A stretch of DNA of 64,000 nucleotides from Bacteroides sp. OF04-15BH (GTDB lineage: Bacteria > Bacteroidota > Bacteroidia > Bacteroidales > Bacteroidaceae), in assembly GCF_003477995.1 (NCBI RefSeq), contig NZ_QUEM01000008.1, positions 71,234 to 135,233 on the forward strand, written 5' to 3'. The translations under genes and the position numbers were made by a program. Positions 1 through 8,613 of the stretch are shown here, piece by piece. Within the stretch, counting starts at the first letter, position 1. Every line of letters starts with the position of its first letter. Below the pieces are notes generated by a model, which was given only the letters and a program-made list of their open reading frames with translations, did no database searches and was not told where the DNA came from.

Positions 1-920
1 TCGTCGGCCACATAGTCTACGGCATATACCGGGAACGGGAACATGCCTTTCATGGCGGCAGCCTCTTTTCCCACAATGACAATGCCCAGTTTTTCGGCCA
101 GCTGAGGCTGGGTCTCGGCCAGATAACGGCAAGCCTCCACCATAAAGTCAATGCCCTTGCGCTTGTCGGTAATCTTCATGGAACTGAAGAGCAGCAGAAT
201 CTTGTCGGCAGGCAGATTGAAACTCAGGCGGGCAGTGGCCTTGTTTTCCGGTCGGAAGAGCGAGGTGTTGATGGCATTCGGAATGGACACCACACGCTGC
301 CCCGTGAGCAAAGCACTCTGCGAAGCCAGTTTCTCGAGCCACTGGCTACAGGCCACAAAGGTGATGTGCGCCCCGCGAAGCATCTTTTCCTTCTTGCGGA
401 ACACACGGGTAGACAAGTCTTTCTGACTGCCTCCGTGAAGTAAAAGCGGGCAGTGATGACACTCGGTCAGGTATTTGTCGCACGAACCGCTGTAATGGCA
501 GATACCGGTGAAGGGCCACATGTCATGCAGGGTCCACACGACCGGCTTGCCGCTGTCGATAATCTTACGGATGCTTTTCAGAGAAAGGAATCCCTGATTG
601 ATCCAATGCAGATGAATAATGTCTGCTTCCTTGAATTCGGGCAGCGACGTGATGTCAGCTCCCGTATTGGCAATGTCTACCTGAAACAGGTTGTGCTTCT
701 TGAAAGCATTGGCCTTCCAGATAACCACGCGTTCCCAGACAAAGCGAAAACGGTTGCGCCAGCTTTTCCGCAAGGCACACACCGTGATCTGTCCGGTTTC
801 CTTGTCGCGTACCAGCATCTTTGCCTTGACGCCATTATTTTTCAAGGCTTCCATCAGTCGGTTGGCGGCAATGGCTGCCCCACCGGTCCGTTCGGAAGTA
901 TTTACGATTAGAACTCTCAT
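1..920 (-). CDS. Glycosyltransferase, GT4-like (3' end outside window)
   Basis: The minus-strand frame opens at ATG 918-920 and stays open to the window edge, so the C-terminus is missing. The start reads MRVLIVNTSERTGGAAIAAN, the usual beginning of WcaC/WcfI-type GT4 glycosyltransferases, in which a glycine-rich loop follows strand 1. Further on, IIHLHWINQGF and TLHDMWPFTGICHYSG are typical of capsule and O-antigen transferases, and SIPNAINTSLFRP begins the second Rossmann domain. It probably transfers a sugar from a nucleotide donor at the cytoplasmic face of the inner membrane. It is the last visible gene of the leftward polysaccharide operon, 11 bases after the preceding gene. Donor and acceptor cannot be read from the sequence. 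Confidence 0.85.
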   Translation of the reverse strand, partial: MRVLIVNTSERTGGAAIAANRLMEALKNNGVKAKMLVRDKETGQITVCALRKSWRNRFRFVWERVVIWKANAFKKHNLFQVDIANTGADITSLPEFKEADIIHLHWINQGFLSLKSIRKIIDSGKPVVWTLHDMWPFTGICHYSGSCDKYLTECHHCPLLLHGGSQKDLSTRVFRKKEKMLRGAHITFVACSQWLEKLASQSALLTGQRVVSIPNAINTSLFRPENKATARLSFNLPADKILLLFSSMKITDKRKGIDFMVEACRYLAETQPQLAEKLGIVIVGKEAAAMKGMFPFPVYAVDYVAD

Positions 921-931
921 ATCGAATGTGA

Positions 932-2056
932 TTATTTTGTTTCGGGCGTGCTTGCTCCACGCCGTTTGTTTGCTACTTCATGCAGCGCATCGGCAATCTC
1001 CTTGCTGAAGATTTCCAGATTAAAACGCTCCTCGGCCAGCTTGCGGGCATTCCGTCCCATCTGCTCGGCCTCCTGAGGGTGCGCCGCCATCCAGTCAATG
1101 GCTTTCTGCCAGCCCTCTACATCGTCATAAGGTATCGTCATACCTACTTTCTCGCGGTCAATATCGAAACCGAAGGTAGGATTCTTGGAACAGAGTACCG
1201 GCATTCCCAGAGCCAGAGCCTCAACCAGTGTGGTCAGTCCCACGGTATAGGGTGCGTCCAGACAGCAAATCACAATGAATTGCTTGCGGGCTACCTTCAA
1301 GGCCAGTTCATAGGGAATAATGCCTTCTGTGAAATGAATATGCACATGCTCGGGAACATCCAGCTGCGACACAATCCGGTCATAATGCAGGCTGCCGCAG
1401 GTTTTGGCAATATAGATGTCGAGCTCTTCTTTGGTGCGGGCAAAAGCTTTGATCAAGGTAACCAAGTCGCGGTTTTCCTTTCCGGTAGAGATATAGCCAT
1501 GCCGCTCCCCGGAAGGATTCTGCTGTTTCTCTTCACCAAGAATCCGGTCATAGAAGTCCAGATCCGGCCCCCAGTGCACCAGTTTCATTTTGGCCGGATC
1601 AAACTTGCAGGCTTCGCGCGAACGGCGGATCAGTTCTTCGCTGAAAAAGAACATATAGTCAAAACCTTTATAGAAGAAGCGCGACAGACGCTCACGCCAT
1701 GTCTTTGACGAACGGATAATGGCCTGATGATGCCAGATGACAATCGGTTTGCGGTAAAGGCCAAGAGCCCGCAGGAAAACAATGAGTTCTATGCCGCGAA
1801 ACGAAGTGGCATAAAGCACATCGTAGGCTTTGCGGCAAGTCAGGATTTTCCAGGTTGTATCAAGAGTCAGTTTCCAGCGCTCGCTGATAAAACGGAACGG
1901 ATGCATCACACACGTAATACCGTGCTTGTCCAGCAAAGGCATGCCATAGAGCAGATGCCCCGGAAAACGCTTCTGCTTCCACTCGGCAAAACCTCCGTCG
2001 GTAGGACGGGTGTGATAGAAGTAAACCTTTAGCGGTGCTGATAAATCTTGAGCCAT
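932..2056 (-). CDS. Glycosyltransferase, GT4-like
   Basis: This 374-residue protein has the two-domain layout of GT-B glycosyltransferases. The N-terminal half ends around YATSFRGIELIVFLRALGLY. The C-terminal half carries YISTGKENRDLVTLIKAF, then a donor-site region around LTTLVEALALGMPVLCSKNP, the E-x7-E-like stretch of GT4 enzymes. It ends in an alpha-helical tail, EEIADALHEVANKRR-like. Its start lies inside the end of the upstream GT2 gene (28 bases of overlap), so translation is probably coupled. It belongs to the leftward polysaccharide operon. The sugar specificity is not predictable. Confidence 0.82.
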   Translation of the reverse strand: MAQDLSAPLKVYFYHTRPTDGGFAEWKQKRFPGHLLYGMPLLDKHGITCVMHPFRFISERWKLTLDTTWKILTCRKAYDVLYATSFRGIELIVFLRALGLYRKPIVIWHHQAIIRSSKTWRERLSRFFYKGFDYMFFFSEELIRRSREACKFDPAKMKLVHWGPDLDFYDRILGEEKQQNPSGERHGYISTGKENRDLVTLIKAFARTKEELDIYIAKTCGSLHYDRIVSQLDVPEHVHIHFTEGIIPYELALKVARKQFIVICCLDAPYTVGLTTLVEALALGMPVLCSKNPTFGFDIDREKVGMTIPYDDVEGWQKAIDWMAAHPQEAEQMGRNARKLAEERFNLEIFSKEIADALHEVANKRRGASTPETK

Positions 2057-3045
2057 TTGCTGATTCTGTTTTTTATGGCGCTACCGATATAGCTGAAATT
2101 GCCGTATTTCAGGTTCAGGAACAGTTCCTCAAAGGAACGTCCCACCTTAATCAGCGGATTTCTCCAGCCCATAATCCGGTACACGCGTTTCTTGTATTCT
2201 GTATTTTCAATAATATATCGGGGGTGTCTGATCGGGAAGTCCAGTTCATAGCGCTTCATGGTAAAGATGCGCCGATAGCCTTTGGGCAGAGTCTCTACCG
2301 AAGCGCCGAAATGTACGGAACCGGCAGTGGCTCCCAAGTTGTTCACCATATTCCGGGTGGGCATGATGCACAAACCGGAATTCAGATAGATGGCAGCCTG
2401 AAAGATGGTTTCGTAGAAGGCTTTATGCTGACTGCGGTGACTGCGGCACATCTCCAGAAAATCATTCCGGAAACGGTTCGTTTCAATCAGTCCTTCGATG
2501 CGCTGCACCGCACGGGCATCGTTCAGGAAGGTATAATGCTCATCCCACTGATCGACCACACGGCGCCAGCTGGCCCATCCCCAGATGGAGAAGGTCCGGG
2601 TGAAGAAATAGTCTTCGGATACATCCTCCGTAACTTCCTCACAGTTGAATCCGGCAATCATACTGATCCGGGTATCGTGTTCATAACGGTCGAGCATCTC
2701 CTTGCAAAACTGAAAGAAGCTGACCGACGGCACATCATCATCCTCCAGAACCACACATTTGTCCACCTGCGAGAAGGCCCATTTCTGAGCCATAAATTCC
2801 GAAGGGTCGCAACCGTAGTTCTTTTCCTGATACAGGTGATGCACCTCACATTCCCAGTCAATATGCGACACCACCTCGCGGCAGGCCATAATGCCCGGAA
2901 GGTCTTTCTCATTGCGGGGACCGTCCTGATAGAGAAATAACTGGGCGGGGCGGGCTTTCTGTACTTCCTGAAAAACTTTTTCCAACTGTTCCGGACGGTT
3001 AAAGAACAGGATCAGGACAGCCACATCAACAAGTGCCGGTTTCAT
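2029..3045 (-). CDS. Glycosyltransferase, GT2/GT-A-like
   Basis: The 338-residue protein begins VDVAVLILFFNRPEQLEKVF, the nucleotide-binding start of GT-A enzymes. KCVVLEDDDVPSVSFFQFC carries an acidic metal-binding cluster, and FSIWGWASWRRVVDQW resembles the acceptor loop of family 2 transferases of the HlpA-like type common in Bacteroides capsule loci. It is probably cytoplasmic or membrane-associated and adds one sugar to the glycan intermediate. It starts one base after the LicD-family gene and overlaps the next GT4 gene, so it sits firmly inside the operon. The substrate is unknown. Confidence 0.8.
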   Translation of the reverse strand: MKPALVDVAVLILFFNRPEQLEKVFQEVQKARPAQLFLYQDGPRNEKDLPGIMACREVVSHIDWECEVHHLYQEKNYGCDPSEFMAQKWAFSQVDKCVVLEDDDVPSVSFFQFCKEMLDRYEHDTRISMIAGFNCEEVTEDVSEDYFFTRTFSIWGWASWRRVVDQWDEHYTFLNDARAVQRIEGLIETNRFRNDFLEMCRSHRSQHKAFYETIFQAAIYLNSGLCIMPTRNMVNNLGATAGSVHFGASVETLPKGYRRIFTMKRYELDFPIRHPRYIIENTEYKKRVYRIMGWRNPLIKVGRSFEELFLNLKYGNFSYIGSAIKNRISKWLKIYQHR

Positions 3046-3046
3046 A

Positions 3047-3862
3047 TTATTCTGTTTTTATCAATTCATGACAAAGGAAAGCGGCATGCCCCTTGCGTTT
3101 ATCTTCAGGTGGCAGCTGCATATAGTTTTTATAAAGGTCCTTCAAATAGGCATCGGGATTGTTGGGAGCCTGAAAGGTGATTCCCTCAAACTGAATCTCC
3201 CCCAGCGGGAAAATGGAATCCTGACGGTGCATGATTCCATAACCGTTATTGATCAATACATTGGAGATATAAGTATTTTTCTTTCGGGTGGCACAAAGAA
3301 AAGCCCATTCTGCCTGATGGATCCAGTATTTCAGACCAAACTTCACGAATTCGGCTACCGCACGCAGGGAATAACGGTGCGGGGCGTGCAGAATGGCATA
3401 GCTCTTGCAAATGCCTTTAGCGACCCGTTTCACGGTGCGGGCACTCATGTCGGGATAGTCAATAAAGGGGAATATATCGACAAAAAGACCTTTCTGATAG
3501 TCGGCATCCATCTCCTCGCGCAACTCTATACAGAGTGAATTCAGATCGCGCACCTTGGCGCCGGGTATCGGACAAGAAGGGTCACTCTCCTGGGTTTGCA
3601 GGAAAAGACCGCTTTTCAACTCCTGAGGAGCAATCTGCTTGAAGCGCTCCAGGTCTTCCAGACGCATGGCAATGTCTATGTCGTCATCCCACGGAATAAA
3701 TCCGCCGTGACGCACGGCACCGAGCAAACTGCCGCCATCCAGCCAATAAGGAATGTTATGTTTTCGGCAGACGCGGTCTATCTCTACGAGAATTGCCGTT
3801 TGCTTTAACTGGCAAGCCCGGAGATTTTCCTTCATGTATTTTTCCAGAAACTCGTTTTTCAT
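3047..3862 (-). CDS. LicD-family phosphotransferase
   Basis: The 271 residues match the LicD family. IPYWLDGGSLLGAVRHGG at about residues 37-54 is followed by FIPWDDDIDIAM with the metal-binding acidic cluster at residues 59-63. LicD proteins move phosphocholine from CDP-choline to glycans. The related eukaryotic proteins fukutin and FKRP move ribitol phosphate from CDP-ribitol. The gene overlaps the stop of the upstream cytidylyltransferase-reductase gene by four bases (ATGA). That upstream enzyme is predicted to make CDP-ribitol, and no choline kinase or choline uptake gene is visible here. A ribitol-phosphate transferase role is therefore the better inference, though unproven. The family assignment is secure and the donor is not. 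Confidence 0.88.
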   Translation of the reverse strand: MKNEFLEKYMKENLRACQLKQTAILVEIDRVCRKHNIPYWLDGGSLLGAVRHGGFIPWDDDIDIAMRLEDLERFKQIAPQELKSGLFLQTQESDPSCPIPGAKVRDLNSLCIELREEMDADYQKGLFVDIFPFIDYPDMSARTVKRVAKGICKSYAILHAPHRYSLRAVAEFVKFGLKYWIHQAEWAFLCATRKKNTYISNVLINNGYGIMHRQDSIFPLGEIQFEGITFQAPNNPDAYLKDLYKNYMQLPPEDKRKGHAAFLCHELIKTE

Positions 3863-5226
3863 GCCATCTTTCTCTTTACATCAATAACTTGTCCGGTGGC
3901 CGTAGAGAGCAATGTTCTCAATGTTGCCTGGGCCACCTCCTCGGCCGTGAGCAGGGTTTCTGGCGGTTCGATACCGAAGTTGCGGGTACGCATCGGGGTT
4001 GCCGTACGTTCCGGATTGATACAGTTCACGGCTATACCGTCGCCCTCCCACTCCTGAGCCACGGCCTGAACAAAATTCACAATGGCAGCCTTGGTCGAAG
4101 AGTAGATGCTGTAGAAAGCACGTCCGCGGGTATAAGAGCTGGAAGTAAAGAAAATCAGCATTCCCTTGGACTCCTTCAGCGGCGCATAAGCTTCAAGCGC
4201 CACATTGACCGTACCCATATAATTGGTCTGAACAGCCTTCAGAATATCGTTATAATCGGTTGTTGCCAAAGGCTCACGATTCAGGATTCCGGCAGTATTG
4301 ATCACATAGTCAATACGTCCGCACTCGCGGTAAACCTCTGCCAAAGCATGGGCCACCTGTTCGCGGTTGCCGACATCCACTCCGTTCTGACTGCGTGAGA
4401 AGGAAAAGACACGACAGTCTTTTTCCTCCAGCAAACGGATAATCTCAGCACCGATACCATAGCTTCCTCCGAAGACAACGGCGGTGCGTCCCTTAAAGGA
4501 ATCGCCATGACAATCCACATCCTGTGCCTCGCACTGACGGAGTTGGAAGAGTTTGTCCAAAAGGAACGTATCTTCCTTGTAGGTCAGTTTCATATTGGCT
4601 TCTTCGCCGGCCACAACATAGATCGGTTCTTCGGGCAGGTATTTGCGCACGATACCGCAATCATCCGTAGCCTTGAATCCGGTATCCTTCAGAGCCTCAT
4701 CGTATGCCTTGCGAATCACATGGATATCAAAAGCCTGAGGAGTCTGTCCTCTTCTCAAGCGACTACGGTCGGGAATATTGGCAATAAAGTCGCCTTCCAC
4801 TTCGATGATGGTGTCGGTAGCCGGAAGAGCCACGTCTATGGCCCGATAATGATCCAGAGCATCAATCACCCGGTTTACGATAGCCTGGCTGACCAACGGG
4901 CGCACGGCATCGTGAAACACAAGATTCACATCCTGTCCTTCGTAAGCGTATATGGCAGAAAGACTGGAATCCTGACGTTCACGGCCTCCCTTCAGGATTT
5001 TCTTCACCTTTTTCCATCCGTTGCGGAGTATCATACTCTCAAAATCGGTAATATAAGCCGCATTCGCCACAATGGCTATCTCATCAATACGTCCATTACG
5101 TTCAAACACGTCAATGGTATGTTCTACCACAGTTTTTCCGGCAACCTTGAAAAACTGTTTCGGAGTAGAAAGTCCCAAACGGCTTCCTACTCCTCCGGCC
5201 AATATTACTGCTATATTCTTTTTCAT
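3859..5226 (-). CDS. Bifunctional cytidylyltransferase / SDR reductase, probable CDP-ribitol synthase (Bcs1/Acs1-like)
   Basis: The 455-residue protein joins two enzymes. The N-terminal half is an IspD/TarI-type cytidylyltransferase with AVILAGGVGSRLGLSTPKQF and the LVFHDAVRPLV motif. The C-terminal half is a short-chain dehydrogenase with AVVFGGSYGIGAEII for NAD(P) binding and a catalytic FYSIYSSTKAAIV (Tyr-x3-Lys type). This fusion is known from Haemophilus Bcs1/Acs1, which reduces ribulose 5-phosphate and makes CDP-ribitol. The longer frame begins at 5406, but those residues overlap the upstream glycosyltransferase gene. MKKNIAVILAGG at 5226 is the normal start, with MKSV at 5238 as an alternative. 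It overlaps licD-like by ATGA, which suggests product channelling to that transferase. Confidence 0.85.
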   Translation of the reverse strand: MKKNIAVILAGGVGSRLGLSTPKQFFKVAGKTVVEHTIDVFERNGRIDEIAIVANAAYITDFESMILRNGWKKVKKILKGGRERQDSSLSAIYAYEGQDVNLVFHDAVRPLVSQAIVNRVIDALDHYRAIDVALPATDTIIEVEGDFIANIPDRSRLRRGQTPQAFDIHVIRKAYDEALKDTGFKATDDCGIVRKYLPEEPIYVVAGEEANMKLTYKEDTFLLDKLFQLRQCEAQDVDCHGDSFKGRTAVVFGGSYGIGAEIIRLLEEKDCRVFSFSRSQNGVDVGNREQVAHALAEVYRECGRIDYVINTAGILNREPLATTDYNDILKAVQTNYMGTVNVALEAYAPLKESKGMLIFFTSSSYTRGRAFYSIYSSTKAAIVNFVQAVAQEWEGDGIAVNCINPERTATPMRTRNFGIEPPETLLTAEEVAQATLRTLLSTATGQVIDVKRKMA

Positions 5227-5285
5227 GACTGATTTCATTCGTATGTAATGATGCAAATTTAGCAAATCTGAATAACCTCTCCAAA

Positions 5286-6275
5286 CTATAGATAGAAATA
5301 AGTATTGCCGTAGGACCGAATCATCGGATAAAAGAAACTGCGTACATAACTCATCATCCCCTTTTGGTTCGGATTGAAATAGACTTTCTCCTTGTGTTTC
5401 ATGCACAAAGAACAGAGTCGCAGCAGACTAAGCGGATCTGTTTTCAACAGCAAACCGCAAATCTGATGGGCCAAAGCATGTTGTTTTCCTTCTGTGTGTT
5501 CATAGATATGCCGGTAAAAGAATTTCCAGGTATCCAGCTTCTGCAAACGGCGGTATTGCGTAAAACCAGTGACATAAGGCTGCCAGGTTGGCTTCTGCAC
5601 CATATAGGATGCATACCGGGCATTCAACCGGGTGATTGCAGAACCTTGATGAGGACGATGCCAGTTCAGGGCCTCATCCACACGTACCAGTCCCCGATTC
5701 AGATGAGCATTGACCGCAATCCACCAGTCATAAAGGATATGACCGTCCCAGGCTTGAAAAATCTCTCGGGCGAATTCAGAACGAATCAGCATGCTATGCC
5801 CCGGAGTAGAATCATAAAAAAGCAAATACTCCAGATTGTAATGGGGAGCACTCAGCTTCTTCATCTTGCCCGGACGGAACTCCCGGTCGCCATGATAACA
5901 GGAAATGCATACATCATGATTCCCGATAGTCTGCATCTGGCGTTCTATCTTTTGGGCATACCAGATATCATCCTGGTCTGCCACAGCGATAAACTCACCC
6001 GAGGCTTTTAATATAGCCTCCTTAAAGTTTCTGTTAAATCCCATATTGGTCTGATTGCGACAAGCGCGAATCACGTCATAGCGGGCCGCATAATCCTGAA
6101 TGATATCCCACGTTTCATCCGTAGAAGAATCGTCCTGGATAATAATTTCCTTTATCGGAAAAGTCTGGATCAAAATAGAGTCAAGCTGTTCTTTCAGGAA
6201 CTGGGCTCCGTTATAAGTACACATAACGACCGAAACCCTGGCATCTGACAAAGGTTGTTGCTGAGATATATCCAT
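5286..6275 (-). CDS. Glycosyltransferase family 2
   Basis: This 329-residue GT-A enzyme starts VSVVMCTYNGAQFLKEQLDS with IIIQDDSSTDETWDIIQ, the classic GT2 nucleotide-sugar fold. AVADQDDIWYAQKIERQM supplies the metal-binding D-x-D-like motif. The family is common in O-antigen and capsule loci of Bacteroidales, often as rhamnosyl- or galactosyltransferases. The gene lies six bases after the flippase gene. The short gap (5227-5285) to the next gene contains no terminator, so one transcript is likely. Specificity is unknown. Confidence 0.87.
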   Translation of the reverse strand: MDISQQQPLSDARVSVVMCTYNGAQFLKEQLDSILIQTFPIKEIIIQDDSSTDETWDIIQDYAARYDVIRACRNQTNMGFNRNFKEAILKASGEFIAVADQDDIWYAQKIERQMQTIGNHDVCISCYHGDREFRPGKMKKLSAPHYNLEYLLFYDSTPGHSMLIRSEFAREIFQAWDGHILYDWWIAVNAHLNRGLVRVDEALNWHRPHQGSAITRLNARYASYMVQKPTWQPYVTGFTQYRRLQKLDTWKFFYRHIYEHTEGKQHALAHQICGLLLKTDPLSLLRLCSLCMKHKEKVYFNPNQKGMMSYVRSFFYPMIRSYGNTYFYL

Positions 6276-6281
6276 GATATC

Positions 6282-7733
6282 TTACGATTTGTGTTTTTTA
6301 TTTTTGAAAATATACTGCATGCTTTCTCTCAGGATATTGGCATTGCTCACATAAAGAATACCGACATAAAAGACTGCCGTGGTGAGAATCTTGCTGATCA
6401 AAAGCAGCAGATTGTTCTCGATACGGAACGTAACCAGCCAGCTGAGTGCAATCGAAACAACGGTGATTGCGGCAAAAGGAACAATATCCTTAATCACATC
6501 CCACAAAGAGATGCGAATCAGCCGCCAGGCAAAATAATGCCACACCAGGGTCCACAATACATTCACGGCGATAAATGCCTTCACCATGACATACAGACCG
6601 TAAGAGTGCAAGCCGATCATCAAAGCCCATATCAACACGCAGGACACGATGGTGTTAATCATGTTGATGTTTGATTTTCCCTGGCTGATGACCAGAATAT
6701 AGTATAGCGTATTTACCGGCACAAAGGCACCATACACGCAAAGCATGCTCAGCAAAGAAGCACTTTCCAGCCACTTTGTGCCCACTGTAATCAGAATAAA
6801 CTCATGGGCGATATATCCCAGTCCCAACATGGCCGGGAATGCTATGAAACAGGTGAAACGAAGCATTTTGCGGAACACATGAATGCTCTGCTGGCGTTCA
6901 TCCTTCACCTGTGCCAATACCGGCTGGGCCACTCCGGAAATCATTCCGTTGATCATATTGAATCCCATCTCGTTCCACTTATTGGCATTACCATACTGTC
7001 CGGCAACATTGGTGTTGTAATACTTTCCGAGCAAGGTAGACAGCACATTGCGGTTCACTTGCGTAAACAGACTTGTGATCAGCAGTTTGCTACTAAATCC
7101 GAACATTTCCCGAATCGGGCCGAAATCCCACTGCATCGTGGGGCGCCAGGGAGAATAATACCAATTCATGATGACGATAACCGTCACATAAAGCACTCCC
7201 TGAGCCGCCAGTCCCCAATAGGCAAATCCGTTGTAAGCCATGATAATGCTGGCTACTCCGGAAATCAGCAAGGCCAGTACCGAAATGATGGAAGTCTGCT
7301 TCACCATCAGATGCCCGAACAGATAAGCCCGCTGGGCGATGCCGAAACTGGTGATCAGAAAACTCAGGAAAAGGAAACGGGCCAAGGGAGTCAGGCGCGG
7401 TTCGTCATAGAAATCGGCAATATAAGGAGCTAAAAAGAACAACAGCACATAAAGGAAACTGCCGCAAAGGATGTTGAACCAGAACACAGCGTTATAGTCC
7501 TTGTGGGTCGGGTTCTTCTTGTTGGCCAAAGCAGCAATAAAGCCACTCTCCTGCAAGCTGGCAGCCACACAGGAAAACACGTTCAGCACCTGTACCATAC
7601 CATAGTCGTGTGGGGTAAGCAAGTTTAACAGATAGATACCGAACACGGCATTCAGTATCTGCACCATACCATTACTCAACCCGCCCCAAAGGAGCCCCTT
7701 TGCGGTCTTGTCTTTTAACGATTTGTCTGCCAT
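6282..7733 (-). CDS. Polysaccharide flippase, Wzx/PST family
   Basis: The protein of about 483 residues is an integral membrane transporter with about 12-14 hydrophobic segments. It begins MADKSLKDKTAKGLLWGGLS, the amphipathic start of Wzx/RfbX-type flippases, followed by FGIYLLNLLTPHDYGMVQVL. Such proteins flip undecaprenyl-linked repeat units across the inner membrane. The frame extends upstream to 7772, but a good Bacteroides -7 element (TACCTTTG, 7762-7769 on the minus strand) lies inside that extension, so ATG 7733 is chosen. It is the first gene of the operon and probably opens the transcript for the transferases downstream. Confidence 0.87.
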   Translation of the reverse strand: MADKSLKDKTAKGLLWGGLSNGMVQILNAVFGIYLLNLLTPHDYGMVQVLNVFSCVAASLQESGFIAALANKKNPTHKDYNAVFWFNILCGSFLYVLLFFLAPYIADFYDEPRLTPLARFLFLSFLITSFGIAQRAYLFGHLMVKQTSIISVLALLISGVASIIMAYNGFAYWGLAAQGVLYVTVIVIMNWYYSPWRPTMQWDFGPIREMFGFSSKLLITSLFTQVNRNVLSTLLGKYYNTNVAGQYGNANKWNEMGFNMINGMISGVAQPVLAQVKDERQQSIHVFRKMLRFTCFIAFPAMLGLGYIAHEFILITVGTKWLESASLLSMLCVYGAFVPVNTLYYILVISQGKSNINMINTIVSCVLIWALMIGLHSYGLYVMVKAFIAVNVLWTLVWHYFAWRLIRISLWDVIKDIVPFAAITVVSIALSWLVTFRIENNLLLLISKILTTAVFYVGILYVSNANILRESMQYIFKNKKHKS

Positions 7734-7761
7734 TAAGTTTCTTTTATTTGTAATTGCCGTG

Positions 7762-7769
7762 CAAAGGTA
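7762..7769 (-). promoter_or_regulatory. Bacteroides -7 element of the polysaccharide operon
   Basis: The minus strand reads TACCTTTG, an exact match to TAnnTTTG, about 29 bases before the flippase start codon. The surrounding decamer GTACCTTTGC is the usual -7 context in this phylum. Confidence 0.6.
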
Positions 7770-7945
7770 CATCTTTTCATTTCTTGATGCAAAGAATAGC
7801 GTTGCATATTTGACCGTGGCAAACCGTTATACCTTATAAACAAAACATCGGCTCCCCTGCTGAATATGATTTTTACATAAGTAACCAATTATGATCATTA
7901 AGGCGCTATTTAAGACATTGCAGAAAAAAATAACCTCAGAAGGTA

Positions 7946-7975
7946 TTGCCATGACGAAAATAATCGGTAAATTTA
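7946..7975 (+). promoter_or_regulatory. Probable promoter of the V-ATPase operon
   Basis: TTG (7946-7948) and TAAATTTA (7968-7975) are separated by 19 bases, close to the TTTG-19/21-TAnnTTTG pattern, with the last base of the -7 box deviating. The first gene starts 40 bases downstream. The rest of the 7770-8015 gap between divergent genes shows no other clear signal. Confidence 0.45.
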
Positions 7976-8015
7976 GCCGCATCAAATTAACACGCATATC
8001 ACTAAAATCTAAAAT

Positions 8016-8603
8016 ATGGAGAAGATCGATGAACTAACGAATAAGATCTACCACGAAGGTGTAGAGAAAGGAAAAGCTGAAGCTCAGCGTATCATTGAAG
8101 ATGCTCAGGCAGAAGCACAACGTATCATTGCCGAGGCACAGAACAAGGCTCAGGAGCTGGCTGCCGAAGCAGAGAAAAAGGCGGCCGAACTGGACAAGAA
8201 TACCAAGTCGGAACTGAAACTTTATACCGATCAGGCTGTCAATGCCCTGAAATCGGAGATTACCACACTGATCTCGGACAAGCTCTTAAAGGAAGGTGTT
8301 CAGAAAGCCACTGCAAACACCGATTTTCTGGGACAGTTTCTGGTGTCTCTCGCATCCCGTTGGGACGAGAAGGAGCAGATGGTCATTTCCGCTCCGGAAG
8401 CCGACAAGCTGAAAGCCTATTTTGCCAGCCATGCCAAAGAGTTGCTGGACAAAGGCCTTACCATCAACAAGATCAATGGTAAGGATGTGCTGTTTTCCGT
8501 GTCACCGGCCGACGGTTCTTATAAAATAAACTTCGGTGAAGAAGAGTTTATCAATTACCTGAAAGATTTCCTGCGCCCACAGTTGATTGAAATGTTGTTC
8601 TAA
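8016..8603 (+). CDS. atpE: V-type ATP synthase subunit E
   Basis: The 195-residue protein has a long Ala/Glu/Lys/Gln-rich coiled coil over the first 70 residues (repeats of AEAQRIIAEAQ type), then a globular C-terminal domain. This is the normal plan of the V/A-ATPase peripheral stalk subunit E. It braces the catalytic A3B3 head against the membrane sector. It is the first gene of the operon, with the probable promoter just upstream. The following gene begins 10 bases after the stop. There is no visible subunit G/H partner for the stalk in this operon. Confidence 0.88.
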   Translation: MEKIDELTNKIYHEGVEKGKAEAQRIIEDAQAEAQRIIAEAQNKAQELAAEAEKKAAELDKNTKSELKLYTDQAVNALKSEITTLISDKLLKEGVQKATANTDFLGQFLVSLASRWDEKEQMVISAPEADKLKAYFASHAKELLDKGLTINKINGKDVLFSVSPADGSYKINFGEEEFINYLKDFLRPQLIEMLF

Positions 8604-8613
8604 GTCTATTGTT

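Noticed and set aside
5227..5406. 60-codon N-terminal extension of the cytidylyltransferase-reductase
   Set aside because: It overlaps the upstream glycosyltransferase and lies before the normal IspD-type start MKKNIAVILAGG.
7734..7772. Upstream ATG of the flippase frame at 7772
   Set aside because: It precedes and spans the -7 promoter box at 7762-7769, so it would not be transcribed from that promoter.
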